Notes under the pieces: generated by a model
Database searches by the model: none
Told to the model about the DNA's origin: nothing
What the model saw: only the letters and a program-made list of their open reading frames with translations
Source: Candidatus Aminicenantota bacterium
GTDB taxonomy: Bacteria > Acidobacteriota > Aminicenantia > UBA2199
DNA length: 6,236 nucleotides
Direction: 5' to 3'
Assembly (NCBI GenBank): GCA_030639705.1
Contig: DAOWKX010000152.1
Location: forward strand, 1 to 6,236
Shown here: positions 1-5,891 of the stretch, in pieces
Position numbering within the stretch: the stretch's first letter is position 1
Layout of the letters: each line of letters opens with the position of its first letter
Translations under genes and position numbers: made by a program

Positions 1-1
1 A

Positions 2-71
2 CAAAAAAGATAAGAAAATTGTAGGGTGCAACCCTTGCGGTTGCCCCATTGATGAGGTTTTCTCTTTTTTG
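2..71. repeat. Bulged inverted repeat; possible bidirectional terminator or REP-like palindrome
   Basis: The core is a hairpin in which 24-33 pairs with 39-47 (nine pairs, one bulged T at 27) around a 5-nt loop, CTTGC. An outer stem pairs 2-10 plus 14-18 with 58-71, with three bases (11-13) bulged, so the A-run at 3-8 faces the T-run at 65-70. The outer arms would give a U-run on transcripts of either strand, which fits a bidirectional terminator for a gene left of the window. The unpaired segment between the two stems makes it less compact than a classic terminator. The GC-rich core also looks like short GGGGCAACC/GGTTGCCCC palindromes dispersed in some genomes; that resemblance is from memory and untested. 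Confidence 0.45.
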
Positions 72-89
72 ATGGTGAATTAAGGTGTA

Positions 90-118
90 TTGACAACATT
101 TTATTCATCTGCAAAAAT
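90..118 (+). promoter_or_regulatory. Candidate sigma70-type promoter for the kinase/phosphatase gene
   Basis: A perfect TTGACA at 90-95 is followed after 17 bp by AAAAAT at 113-118, which matches the TATAAT consensus at four of six positions. Transcription would begin near 125, giving a leader of about 20 nt. The -10 element is weak and the region is AT-rich, so the call rests on the exact -35 hexamer and the spacing. Confidence 0.3.
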
Positions 119-145
119 GATAAAGACAGTCATGGATAAAAAATA

Positions 146-871
146 ATGAAACTCAGAGAGCTGCCGGTATTGAGATTGTTATTCCACTGGATAGAATCAG
201 CCAATTCAGCAACCGAAGGCATCATACATGCCACCAGGACCCAGCGCCATGTAAAAATTCATTTGATTGTTGCCTTTTTTGTATTGTTTGGCTGTTTTTT
301 AATCGGAGTTGAAAAATATGAATTTATTGCCATTGCCCTGATTACCCTTCTGGTCATTGTCGCTGAAATGTTCAATTCATCTCTCGAGGTGGTCGTGGAC
401 ATGAAATGCCCTGAAAAAAATGAAATGGCCCGGATTGCCAAGGACATTGCAGCCGGTGCCGTGCTCATCTGTGCAGTCGGGGCATTGATCATCGGTTACC
501 TGATCCTGTGGCCCTATTTCTTGCGGATCATTAATGAGGGATTCTGGATTGCCAAACATTATCCGGAAAATATAGCCTTTCTGGCGGTGATCATCATCAT
601 GTTAATGGTGATTATGCTGAAAGCCTATCTGGGAAAGGGTCATCCGTTAAAAGGAGGCTGCCCGAGCGGTCATACCGCTGTTGCTTTTTCAATATGGGTA
701 TCGATCACTTATATCATTGACAATACAGTTGTTATTTTTTGCACACTGGTTATTGTATTAGGATTATCACTAACCCGGCTTTTTCGAAACACCCATTCGA
801 TTCTGGATATCTTTGTCGGTGCAATCCTGGGTATCCTTACTACTTACACCCTGTTCTGGATATTCTATTAA
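146..871 (+). CDS. DgkA/UdpK-type lipid kinase fused to PAP2 phosphatase
   Basis: This 241-residue membrane protein carries two enzymes of opposite sense. Residues about 15-125 are a DgkA/undecaprenol-kinase domain. Its signature E74-x-x-N77-x-x-x-E81-x-x-x-D85 matches the E69/N72/E76/D80 region of E. coli DgkA, followed by KDIAAGAVL at 99-107. Residues about 143-240 are a PAP2 phosphatase with K159...HP167, the PSGH motif at 173-176 and R211-x5-H217-x3-D221. About three membrane helices lie in the kinase part and four in the rest, so the PAP2 fold may borrow the kinase's third helix. The expected role is phosphorylation of undecaprenol or diacylglycerol and dephosphorylation of a polyprenyl or lipid phosphate in the inner membrane, during envelope lipid-carrier recycling. 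Two positions are atypical: Q33 sits where E. coli has Glu28, and H166 replaces Arg of KX6RP. Start: ATG at 146 with only a weak GGA (135-137 region); no better start is visible. Confidence 0.9.
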   Translation: MKLRELPVLRLLFHWIESANSATEGIIHATRTQRHVKIHLIVAFFVLFGCFLIGVEKYEFIAIALITLLVIVAEMFNSSLEVVVDMKCPEKNEMARIAKDIAAGAVLICAVGALIIGYLILWPYFLRIINEGFWIAKHYPENIAFLAVIIIMLMVIMLKAYLGKGHPLKGGCPSGHTAVAFSIWVSITYIIDNTVVIFCTLVIVLGLSLTRLFRNTHSILDIFVGAILGILTTYTLFWIFY

Positions 872-1036
872 GTTTTGATTTTCCATAATATTCCAATTTT
901 ATATCCAAATCAGATAAAATTATTTTCACCTAAAATCTATACTTTTATTGAAATATTGATTTTTTTCTACTAAAATATACTGACTGCATTTTAATTACTA
1001 TAATTGAACGGGATTAAGTTAAGACCTGGAGGTAAT
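872..1036 (+). promoter_or_regulatory. AT-rich intergenic spacer with candidate promoter for the PH/Fe-S gene pair
   Basis: This 165-nt spacer is very AT-rich and contains no ORF. The best promoter candidate is TTGAAA (948-953), a 17-bp spacer and TAAAAT (971-976), each hexamer matching consensus at five of six positions; transcription would start near 983. An isolated perfect TATAAT at 999-1004 lacks a recognisable -35. The Shine-Dalgarno GGAGGT at 1028-1033 lies 3 nt before ATG 1037 and decides that start. I see no terminator hairpin after 871, so read-through from the kinase/phosphatase gene is possible. High AT content makes chance promoter matches likely. Confidence 0.35.
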
Positions 1037-1528
1037 ATGAACACGATACGCTTAACACCTGAAAAGGGTCAAAAAAGCATGTGGATATTCGGATGGATTA
1101 TACAATTTATTCTTTTTGTTGCCCTGGATCTGGTATTGATATTTATCCTCGAATATCCTGCCAATCTCATATTGGGAATCATCATTTCCCTATGGTTAGT
1201 CATCATGTTACTTATCCTGGTGTGGATCCCCGCTTACTATAATTCACTGGAATACTCAATAAATAGTGATTCAATCACCGGGAAAAAAGGAGTTTTTTGG
1301 AAAAAAACCGTTACCATCCCCTATTTCAAAATCACCAATATTGATATCACCCAGGGCCCGGTTCAAAGGATGTTCAACCTCGGCACAATCCACTGCCAAA
1401 CCGCGGGAGCTGCAGGACCGCAGGGTCAGAAAGCCGAGTTGAAACTAGTGGGGATCAGTGATCTTGAAGGAGTAAAAGAGACCATCAGGGAAAAAATAAA
1501 AGGTTTTGTGAAAAACAGAGACGAGTGA
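1037..1528 (+). CDS. bPH2 (YdbS-like, DUF304) PH-domain membrane protein
   Basis: A 163-residue protein with two hydrophobic segments (about 17-38 and 43-65) forming a membrane hairpin, then a bacterial PH domain (about 66-160). The family pattern is clear: SLEYSINSDSI at 70-80, GVFWKKTVTIPYFKITNIDI at 85-104, TQGPVQRMFNLGTI at 105-118 and the QTAG turn at 121-124, ending in a charged helix. This matches the bPH2/DUF304 family, which includes B. subtilis YdbS and YdbT; a precise biochemical role is not established, and envelope or stress roles are inferred. An in-frame TTG at 1004 would add 11 residues, but GGAGGT at 1028-1033 sits just before ATG 1037 and settles the start. The Fe-S protein gene follows after 26 nt, so the two are probably co-transcribed. 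The family call is strong and the function is open. Confidence 0.88.
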   Translation: MNTIRLTPEKGQKSMWIFGWIIQFILFVALDLVLIFILEYPANLILGIIISLWLVIMLLILVWIPAYYNSLEYSINSDSITGKKGVFWKKTVTIPYFKITNIDITQGPVQRMFNLGTIHCQTAGAAGPQGQKAELKLVGISDLEGVKETIREKIKGFVKNRDE

Positions 1529-1554
1529 GCTCAATTAAATAAATACCATCACAA

Positions 1555-2616
1555 ATGAATCAAATATACAAACAACTGGCTCAATGTCTTGATAAAATTC
1601 CCAATGGTTTTCCGGAAACCAGGAGCGGAGTTGAACTAAAAATTTTAGCCAAATTGTTTACCCCTGAAGAGGCTGAAGTAGCCTACGTTATGAGCCTGGA
1701 TCCGCTTTCTGCAAAATCAATTGCCAATCGACTGGGTAAACATGAAAGAGAGGCCTTCAGCATGTTGAAGACAATGGTGAAAAAAGGGCTTATCGAGATT
1801 GAGAGGGGACGTGACGGATTATTGTTTAAACTCATGCCCTTTATCGTTGGCTTTTATGAGCGTCAGAATGCCCGGATTGATGCGGAATTTGCCGAATTGT
1901 TTGAAAAATACTACCGGGAAGCATTATATAAAATGATGACCATCAAACCATCGGTTCATCGGGTCATACCGGTTGAGAAAACCATTCCCATAAATATTGA
2001 GGTCATGCCATATGAAAGAGCATCTACCTATATTGAAAGTGCTAAATCATGGGGTGTGCTTAAATGTATCTGTCGTGTTCAAAAGAACCTTATCGGACAG
2101 GGATGTCATCATACAGTTGAAAATTGCCTGGTTTTTTCGGAAAAGCCCAAGGCCTTTATTCGGATTGATGCCATACGGAACTTGAGCAAAAAAGAAGCTT
2201 TGAATATCCTTTCCCAGGCAAATGAAGAAGGACTAATTCATTCAACCAATAATGTCCAAGATGGAATAACCTATATATGTAACTGTTGTTCCTGTTGCTG
2301 TGGTTTACTTCGAGGAATCATAGAATATGGAAGTCTGAATTCAGTGGGTCGTTCTGATTTTTACGCAGAAGTTAACAAAACTCTGTGTACAGGTTGCTCC
2401 ACCTGCGTTGATCGATGCCAGTTTAAAGCACTTGATATTAGAGAAGAGATATGTCAGGTGGATAGAAACCTCTGTTTTGGCTGTGGTCTCTGTGTAACCA
2501 CTTGTCCAGCAGATGCCCTCTATCTAATAAAAAAACCAGCCCCAGAGATTGAACCGCCTCCTAAATCAGAATTTGAATGGAGAGAAAAAAGAGCGAAAGC
2601 CCGGGAATATTTTTAA
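1555..2616 (+). CDS. Winged-helix and multi-[4Fe-4S] ferredoxin-type protein
   Basis: A 353-residue soluble protein with three parts. Residues about 25-95 look like a MarR/TrmB-type winged helix: SAKSIANRLGKHEREAF at 52-68, then a recognition-helix-like stretch ending KKGLIEIERGRDG at 76-88. The middle (about 145-260) has two unusual cysteine groups, C171-x-C173...C184...C191 and a dense C242-x-CC-x-CCC249 run. The C-terminus has two classic ferredoxin motifs, C278-x2-C281-x2-C284-x3-C288 and C307-x2-C310-x2-C313-x3-C317, each expected to bind a [4Fe-4S] cluster. I recall this architecture as a recurring, poorly characterised family in anaerobes. Roles as an electron carrier or as a redox-responsive regulator are both possible; the winged helix favours the second, but it may serve protein contacts instead. 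The start at 1555 has no Shine-Dalgarno, yet no other in-frame ATG keeps the N-terminus. It is likely translated from the PH-gene transcript. Confidence 0.85.
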   Translation: MNQIYKQLAQCLDKIPNGFPETRSGVELKILAKLFTPEEAEVAYVMSLDPLSAKSIANRLGKHEREAFSMLKTMVKKGLIEIERGRDGLLFKLMPFIVGFYERQNARIDAEFAELFEKYYREALYKMMTIKPSVHRVIPVEKTIPINIEVMPYERASTYIESAKSWGVLKCICRVQKNLIGQGCHHTVENCLVFSEKPKAFIRIDAIRNLSKKEALNILSQANEEGLIHSTNNVQDGITYICNCCSCCCGLLRGIIEYGSLNSVGRSDFYAEVNKTLCTGCSTCVDRCQFKALDIREEICQVDRNLCFGCGLCVTTCPADALYLIKKPAPEIEPPPKSEFEWREKRAKAREYF

Positions 2617-2720
2617 AAACATTTAAACACCGGATTGAAATGTCCTAAATTTATTACACATACCACTCAGCTGAATTGGCATCTATCATGCCTGCTTCTT
2701 GTATAAAAAAAGGAGGCAGT

Positions 2721-3104
2721 ATGAAAAAGACAATAACTTTAGCTATTGTTTTAAGTTTTCTGATAATGAATTTTCTTGGTTGTGCCACCATTTTTAGAGG
2801 TGACACCAGTAAGGTTCGATTTAATTCTGATCCTGAAGGAGCAAAAGTATTTATTAATGGTGAATATTATGGTCAGACACCGTTAAAACTACGTCTAAAA
2901 TCCAATCAATCTTATGTTATTGAGTTCCATAAGGAGGGATTTAAACCAGTTGTACGTAATATTAACAGTCGTGTAGGTGCAGGCTGGGTAATTCTGGATG
3001 TTATAGCTGGGATGGTTCCGGTAGTGGTTGATGCTTTAACCGGTTCCTGGTATCATCTTGATCAAGAACATGTTAATGTCATCCTGACCAGTCAGAATCC
3101 CTGA
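2721..3104 (+). CDS. PEGA-domain lipoprotein
   Basis: A 127-residue protein opening with a lipoprotein signal: MKK, a hydrophobic stretch at 5-19 and a lipobox-like F18-L-G-C21. Cys21 would be lipidated, anchoring the protein to the inner or outer membrane on the periplasmic side. Residues about 32-83 form a PEGA domain: SDPEGAKVFINGEYYGQTPL at 36-55 carries the P-E-G-A signature, the second strand and the G-x-TPL turn. The tail (about 85-115) has a hydrophobic stretch and GSWYHLD, a pattern I associate with short PEGA lipoproteins. PEGA domains are usually surface or periplasmic binding modules; no ligand is suggested here. An upstream in-frame TTG at 2676 would add 15 residues and bury the signal peptide. 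AGGAGG at 2711-2716 lies 4 nt before ATG 2721, so 2721 is the start. The 104-nt gap before it holds no convincing promoter. Confidence 0.87.
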   Translation: MKKTITLAIVLSFLIMNFLGCATIFRGDTSKVRFNSDPEGAKVFINGEYYGQTPLKLRLKSNQSYVIEFHKEGFKPVVRNINSRVGAGWVILDVIAGMVPVVVDALTGSWYHLDQEHVNVILTSQNP

Positions 3105-3154
3105 AAACCATAGGTCGACAAAATCAAAGAGGTGTGGGTATATATATAAATAAG

Positions 3155-3493
3155 TCATTCGGTTTTACAGTCTGTTTGACCGACAGGCTTTCCACAATAG
3201 GGACAGTATAAAAAATCAGAAGCAAAAGTTTTTCTGCAGTAACGACACTTCTGTTGTTTGTCTGGATGTTCAAATTCCGTTTCTTTTCCTTTTTCATCAA
3301 CTATCAAATTACAATGTTGGCAATATAAAAATGGATTTCCTTTTTTAACCCTTAACAATGGAATAAAAAAAACAGCGATATAATGATCCACTCTTTTGAG
3401 TTTAACCGAAACATTCCCACATACCGGGCATGACTGATGAAGGCTTTCCAACACAACTGTTCTCGGTTGAATACCAGCGATAAAAAAAAACAT
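3155..3493 (-). CDS. Zinc-ribbon protein, zinc_ribbon_15-like
   Basis: A 112-residue protein with four CxxC knuckles: C22/C25, C58/C61, C83/C86 and C97/C100. The first two probably form one zinc ribbon and the last two another. The opening MFFFIAGIQPRT, with HYIAVFFIPLLRVKKG at 37-52 and FLYCQHC at 55-61, matches what I recall of the zinc_ribbon_15 (PF17032) family, present in bacteria and fungi and without an established function. No enzymatic motif or signal peptide is visible; the N-terminal MFFFIAGI is too short for a membrane helix. An AAAGGA Shine-Dalgarno (complement of 3498-3503) lies 4 nt before the ATG. It follows the other zinc-ribbon gene by 73 nt on the same strand, so the two may share a transcript. 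It ends 50 nt from the convergent PEGA gene with no clear terminator between them. Confidence 0.8.
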   Translation of the reverse strand: MFFFIAGIQPRTVVLESLHQSCPVCGNVSVKLKRVDHYIAVFFIPLLRVKKGNPFLYCQHCNLIVDEKGKETEFEHPDKQQKCRYCRKTFASDFLYCPYCGKPVGQTDCKTE

Positions 3494-3566
3494 TTCATCC
3501 TTTCCTAAATAAATATAGGTGGATTATGACCGATTCGATTATTGTGGATGCCTAATTAAAAGCAAA

Positions 3567-3803
3567 TCAGGCCTTTTCCACTTCTTGTTTGAACCGGCTT
3601 CGCAATCTTTCGAGTTTGCTTTCGGGTAAATACTGACTGACATATCCACAATTCAAGCAAACAAAAGAACGGGTTTTGGAACCGGACACACTGAAAACAC
3701 CGCTGGGGATAAAGACATTGGACACGCCCCCGATACCCAGGTATCCAAAACACAGATTTTCACCTCCACAGGCCACACAGCATAATTTACTGATGTCTTG
3801 CAT
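3567..3803 (-). CDS. Small zinc-ribbon hypothetical protein
   Basis: A 78-residue protein I do not recognise as a named family. It has one split zinc-binding site, C9-x2-C12 near the N-terminus (next to C8) and C49-x2-C52 after a 36-residue, probably beta-rich insert containing the Gly-rich YLGIGGVSNVFIPSGVFSVS (21-40). A charged helix, PESKLERLRSRFKQEVEK (60-77), ends it. The shape suggests a single zinc-ribbon fold with a short helical tail, possibly a protein- or nucleic-acid-contact module; that is inference. The start is well supported by GGAGG (complement of 3809-3813) 5 nt before the ATG and by an extended -10 promoter just upstream. It is probably co-transcribed with the zinc_ribbon_15 gene that follows. 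Confidence 0.75.
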   Translation of the reverse strand: MQDISKLCCVACGGENLCFGYLGIGGVSNVFIPSGVFSVSGSKTRSFVCLNCGYVSQYLPESKLERLRSRFKQEVEKA

Positions 3804-3821
3804 GAATGCCTCCGTTTTTAA

Positions 3822-3830
3822 ATTATATCA
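3822..3830 (-). promoter_or_regulatory. Extended -10 promoter for the zinc-ribbon genes
   Basis: On the minus strand this reads TGA-TATAAT, a perfect TGn extended -10 element. No good -35 is seen at 17 bp, which is usual for extended -10 promoters. Initiation would fall near 3815, just ahead of the Shine-Dalgarno at 3809-3813, so the leader is only about 12 nt long. The gap 3804-3905 otherwise contains AT-rich sequence with no convincing terminator for the DUF1848 gene. Confidence 0.45.
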
Positions 3831-3905
3831 CTTGGTTTTCAAAAAATAAATATTAAATTTGTTTTGGCAATATTATCACATCAGTAATGAATAGAATAAT
3901 TTTTC

Positions 3906-4718
3906 CTACCGGGCATAGCAATAAAGACATTTAAATTGACAGGTACCATAAGCACCGATATCAACACTTTTTTGACAGCAACATTCGGGACGCTGATTTT
4001 TATCTTTCATATACTTGATATCAAGGCCAAAAAGTGTGTTTAGTAATTCGTCATCAATGCATTTTCCCCTCTTTATGGAGATTCGCTGTCCGGATATGTC
4101 TTCAGCACAGGTCTGAATTTCCAGTCCATAATTTCTGGCAATTTCCATCAGGAAGGATATTAAATCTTCCAGTTTATCCGGGTCTTCTCTGATTTCCTCG
4201 GGGATGAATCCAATTTTTTTAAAACGACTGTTCACCTTCCTATAAAAATCTACAAAGCTTATTATCACCCGCCTGGCAAAAGGAGCAATCAAACCGGCCA
4301 GCATTTGAAAATTGTTTTTATGAAAAGTGACGGGAGTCTCTTCTGAAATAATGATGGGATCATACCGCCATATTATGCGTGATTGCCCTATTCGCTTATT
4401 TAACTCTTTAATAGATTCCAGAATGCTTTTCAAATCAACCGAATGGGGTTCAAGAAACCCGGGATAATTATTGATGGTCAGCATAAAATAATAGGGTATG
4501 TTTTTTTGATCAATCATATCAAGACAACAAGAGAACGGTTCGGGATACCGGCTCCAGAAAATTAAAGCATCGACATCTTCTTTTTTTAATGATACCTCTC
4601 TTTTGTAGGCCGGACGATAAGGATTTTGTACCATCACACTTCCGTTTTTAAACCGACGCATAAACCAATCACTGTAAAATGCCGGTATGTCAGTGCGTCT
4701 GGAGACACTTATTATCAT
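3906..4718 (-). CDS. DUF1848 family protein with C-terminal radical-SAM-like cysteine motif
   Basis: A 270-residue cytoplasmic protein matching the DUF1848 (PF08902) pattern through its full length: MIISVSRRTDIPAFYSDWF at 1-19, VQNPYRP at 30-36, DALIFWSRYPEP at 50-61, YYFMLTINNYPG at 76-87, IIWRYDPI at 115-122, IISFVDFYRKV at 152-162, IQTCAED at 201-207, GKCID at 218-222 and KNQRPECCC at 240-248. It ends with C260-x3-C264-x2-C267 followed by YAR. This CX3CX2C cluster resembles the SAM-binding [4Fe-4S] motif of radical SAM enzymes, but lies at the C-terminus instead of near the N-terminus. I recall the Pfam family note making the same comparison. The reaction is unknown. The length is normal for the family and no key residue is missing. 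No Shine-Dalgarno precedes the ATG; the gene starts 19 nt after the phosphatase stop, which suggests co-transcription and perhaps translational coupling. Confidence 0.9.
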   Translation of the reverse strand: MIISVSRRTDIPAFYSDWFMRRFKNGSVMVQNPYRPAYKREVSLKKEDVDALIFWSRYPEPFSCCLDMIDQKNIPYYFMLTINNYPGFLEPHSVDLKSILESIKELNKRIGQSRIIWRYDPIIISEETPVTFHKNNFQMLAGLIAPFARRVIISFVDFYRKVNSRFKKIGFIPEEIREDPDKLEDLISFLMEIARNYGLEIQTCAEDISGQRISIKRGKCIDDELLNTLFGLDIKYMKDKNQRPECCCQKSVDIGAYGTCQFKCLYCYAR

Positions 4719-4737
4719 TAATCGAAAACCGGATTGA

Positions 4738-5844
4738 TTATTGCTTTTTCAGCAGTAGAATCGACAGATCATCATGGCGGGGTGCCTCTCCGACAAAATC
4801 TTTGACCGCCTTCAGTATGTCCTCCCCTGCCCTGATGACATTTTTACCCTCTAAATCCGGCAGTAACGTGATCAATCGTTCATATCCAAAGAATTCACCT
4901 TGTTCATTCTGAGCTTCTGTGACGCCATCGGAATAGACAATTAAAAGATCTCCTTTCTTTAATTCAATTGTTCTGGTAGAAAACCTGGAATCGCGGGAAA
5001 TGCCCAATGCCCGGTCTCCTTTTTCAGTCGGTAGAATGCGTTTGTTTCTGAGGATCAAGGGAGGAATATGTCCGGCATTTAACATTTTCAACCGGTTTGA
5101 CTCACTGGACAACTCCAGGTATATAAGTGAAGCAAAGCTTTTAGGAACCGTATCCCTGTGAAAAATTTCATTTATTTTGGTGCCCAGCTCATCAATTGAT
5201 TCCACTTCATTGATCAATGCCCGAAGGGTTGACTGGAGCTTGGCCATGAAAAGGGCAGCAGGAAGCCCCTTGCCTGAAACATCTCCCAACGCCAGCCCGA
5301 ATCGATCCTTTTTTAGATATATGTAATCGATCAGATCACCACCTACATCATTGGCCGGTTTTGAGAAGAGCCAAACATCCCAGCCCGGAATTTTGGGTGT
5401 GGATTCCGGCAGAAGGGCCTCCTGAACAGATCGCCCGGCAATCAATTCATCACGGGCCAGAAGCTTGTCTTTCAACTCCAGCATCAGAATAAATAATAGA
5501 ATAATCCCACCAATTATTTTAAGGTTACTATCCACTCTCACATTGTTCACTCCAACCGTGGTACTGGCACTCACAAAAATTAATATCAAACTGACAACCA
5601 GCATAATTCGGCGGACATGGGTCAGTTTTAAAAAAAGACCTTTAAACAACCATATGGTGGTAAAAAACCATCGTTTAAGCCGTCCCATGTCCTCCAGGCG
5701 TCGTTTATTGTCCTCATCCAGATAAAACTCCTTGGCATCTTTGAAATCCCGGTGTATGGTCTTTTTGATCTCAGCCAGGTTTATTTCCATGGCTACTCTT
5801 TTTTTGTTTTTTGGCTTTTCATTGGCCTCTTTTTGTTCCGGCAT
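4738..5844 (-). CDS. Membrane-anchored SpoIIE/RsbU-type PP2C serine phosphatase
   Basis: A 368-residue protein. Residues 1-78 are cytosolic, charged and Lys-rich. Two membrane helices (about 79-96 and 110-128) bracket a loop of roughly 13 residues. A linker helix ending RSVQEALLP (138-146) leads into a SpoIIE/PP2C domain (about 147-366). The metal-binding acidic residues are present: VGGD170, GDVSGKG with D188, YSDGVTEA with D306, and RHDD with D358/D359, so it should be an active Mn/Mg-dependent phospho-Ser/Thr phosphatase. Relatives dephosphorylate anti-anti-sigma (STAS) proteins in partner-switching modules; no anti-sigma or STAS gene is in this window. There is no PAS, GAF, HAMP or receiver domain, so the input signal is unclear. 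The start at 5844 has a weak AGG 10 nt upstream; Met19 (5788-5790) is a plausible alternative, because the first 18 residues are low-complexity. It heads a two-gene operon with the DUF1848 gene. Confidence 0.92.
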   Translation of the reverse strand: MPEQKEANEKPKNKKRVAMEINLAEIKKTIHRDFKDAKEFYLDEDNKRRLEDMGRLKRWFFTTIWLFKGLFLKLTHVRRIMLVVSLILIFVSASTTVGVNNVRVDSNLKIIGGIILLFILMLELKDKLLARDELIAGRSVQEALLPESTPKIPGWDVWLFSKPANDVGGDLIDYIYLKKDRFGLALGDVSGKGLPAALFMAKLQSTLRALINEVESIDELGTKINEIFHRDTVPKSFASLIYLELSSESNRLKMLNAGHIPPLILRNKRILPTEKGDRALGISRDSRFSTRTIELKKGDLLIVYSDGVTEAQNEQGEFFGYERLITLLPDLEGKNVIRAGEDILKAVKDFVGEAPRHDDLSILLLKKQ

Positions 5845-5891
5845 TGGAATTCAACCTGATTTAAGATATTTATCTATTTAATATCATCATT

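Noticed and set aside
117..146. Mini-ORF (ATG at 117 or 132, stop TAA at 144-146) overlapping the kinase/phosphatase start as TAATG, a possible leader peptide.
   Set aside because: Only 4 to 9 codons, no Shine-Dalgarno, no codon pattern or attenuator structure; probably chance in A-rich DNA.
259..559. Minus-strand ORFs opposite the kinase/phosphatase gene.
   Set aside because: The plus-strand frame carries the DgkA catalytic motif here; the minus frames show no domain or Shine-Dalgarno.
1997..2185. 62-residue plus-strand ORF inside the Fe-S gene.
   Set aside because: It is an out-of-frame shadow of the conserved cysteine region of the 353-residue protein.
2635..2720. TTGAAA at 2635-2640 as -35 of a promoter for the PEGA gene.
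   Set aside because: No acceptable -10 hexamer lies 16-18 bp downstream.
3101..3170. Imperfect inverted repeat CTGAAAACC (3101-3109) and GGTTTTACAG (3161-3170) at the ends of the convergent genes.
   Set aside because: One bulge, a loop of about 50 nt and no U-run; too weak for a terminator, and it overlaps coding sequence.
3556..3753. 65-residue minus-strand ORF overlapping the small zinc-ribbon gene.
   Set aside because: It is the other reading frame of the 78-residue gene, which has the Shine-Dalgarno, promoter and paired CxxC motifs.
4679..5725. Plus-strand ORFs at 4679-4912 and 5465-5725.
   Set aside because: They lie opposite clearly conserved parts of the DUF1848 and phosphatase genes and have low-complexity Ser/Arg-rich products with no known motif.
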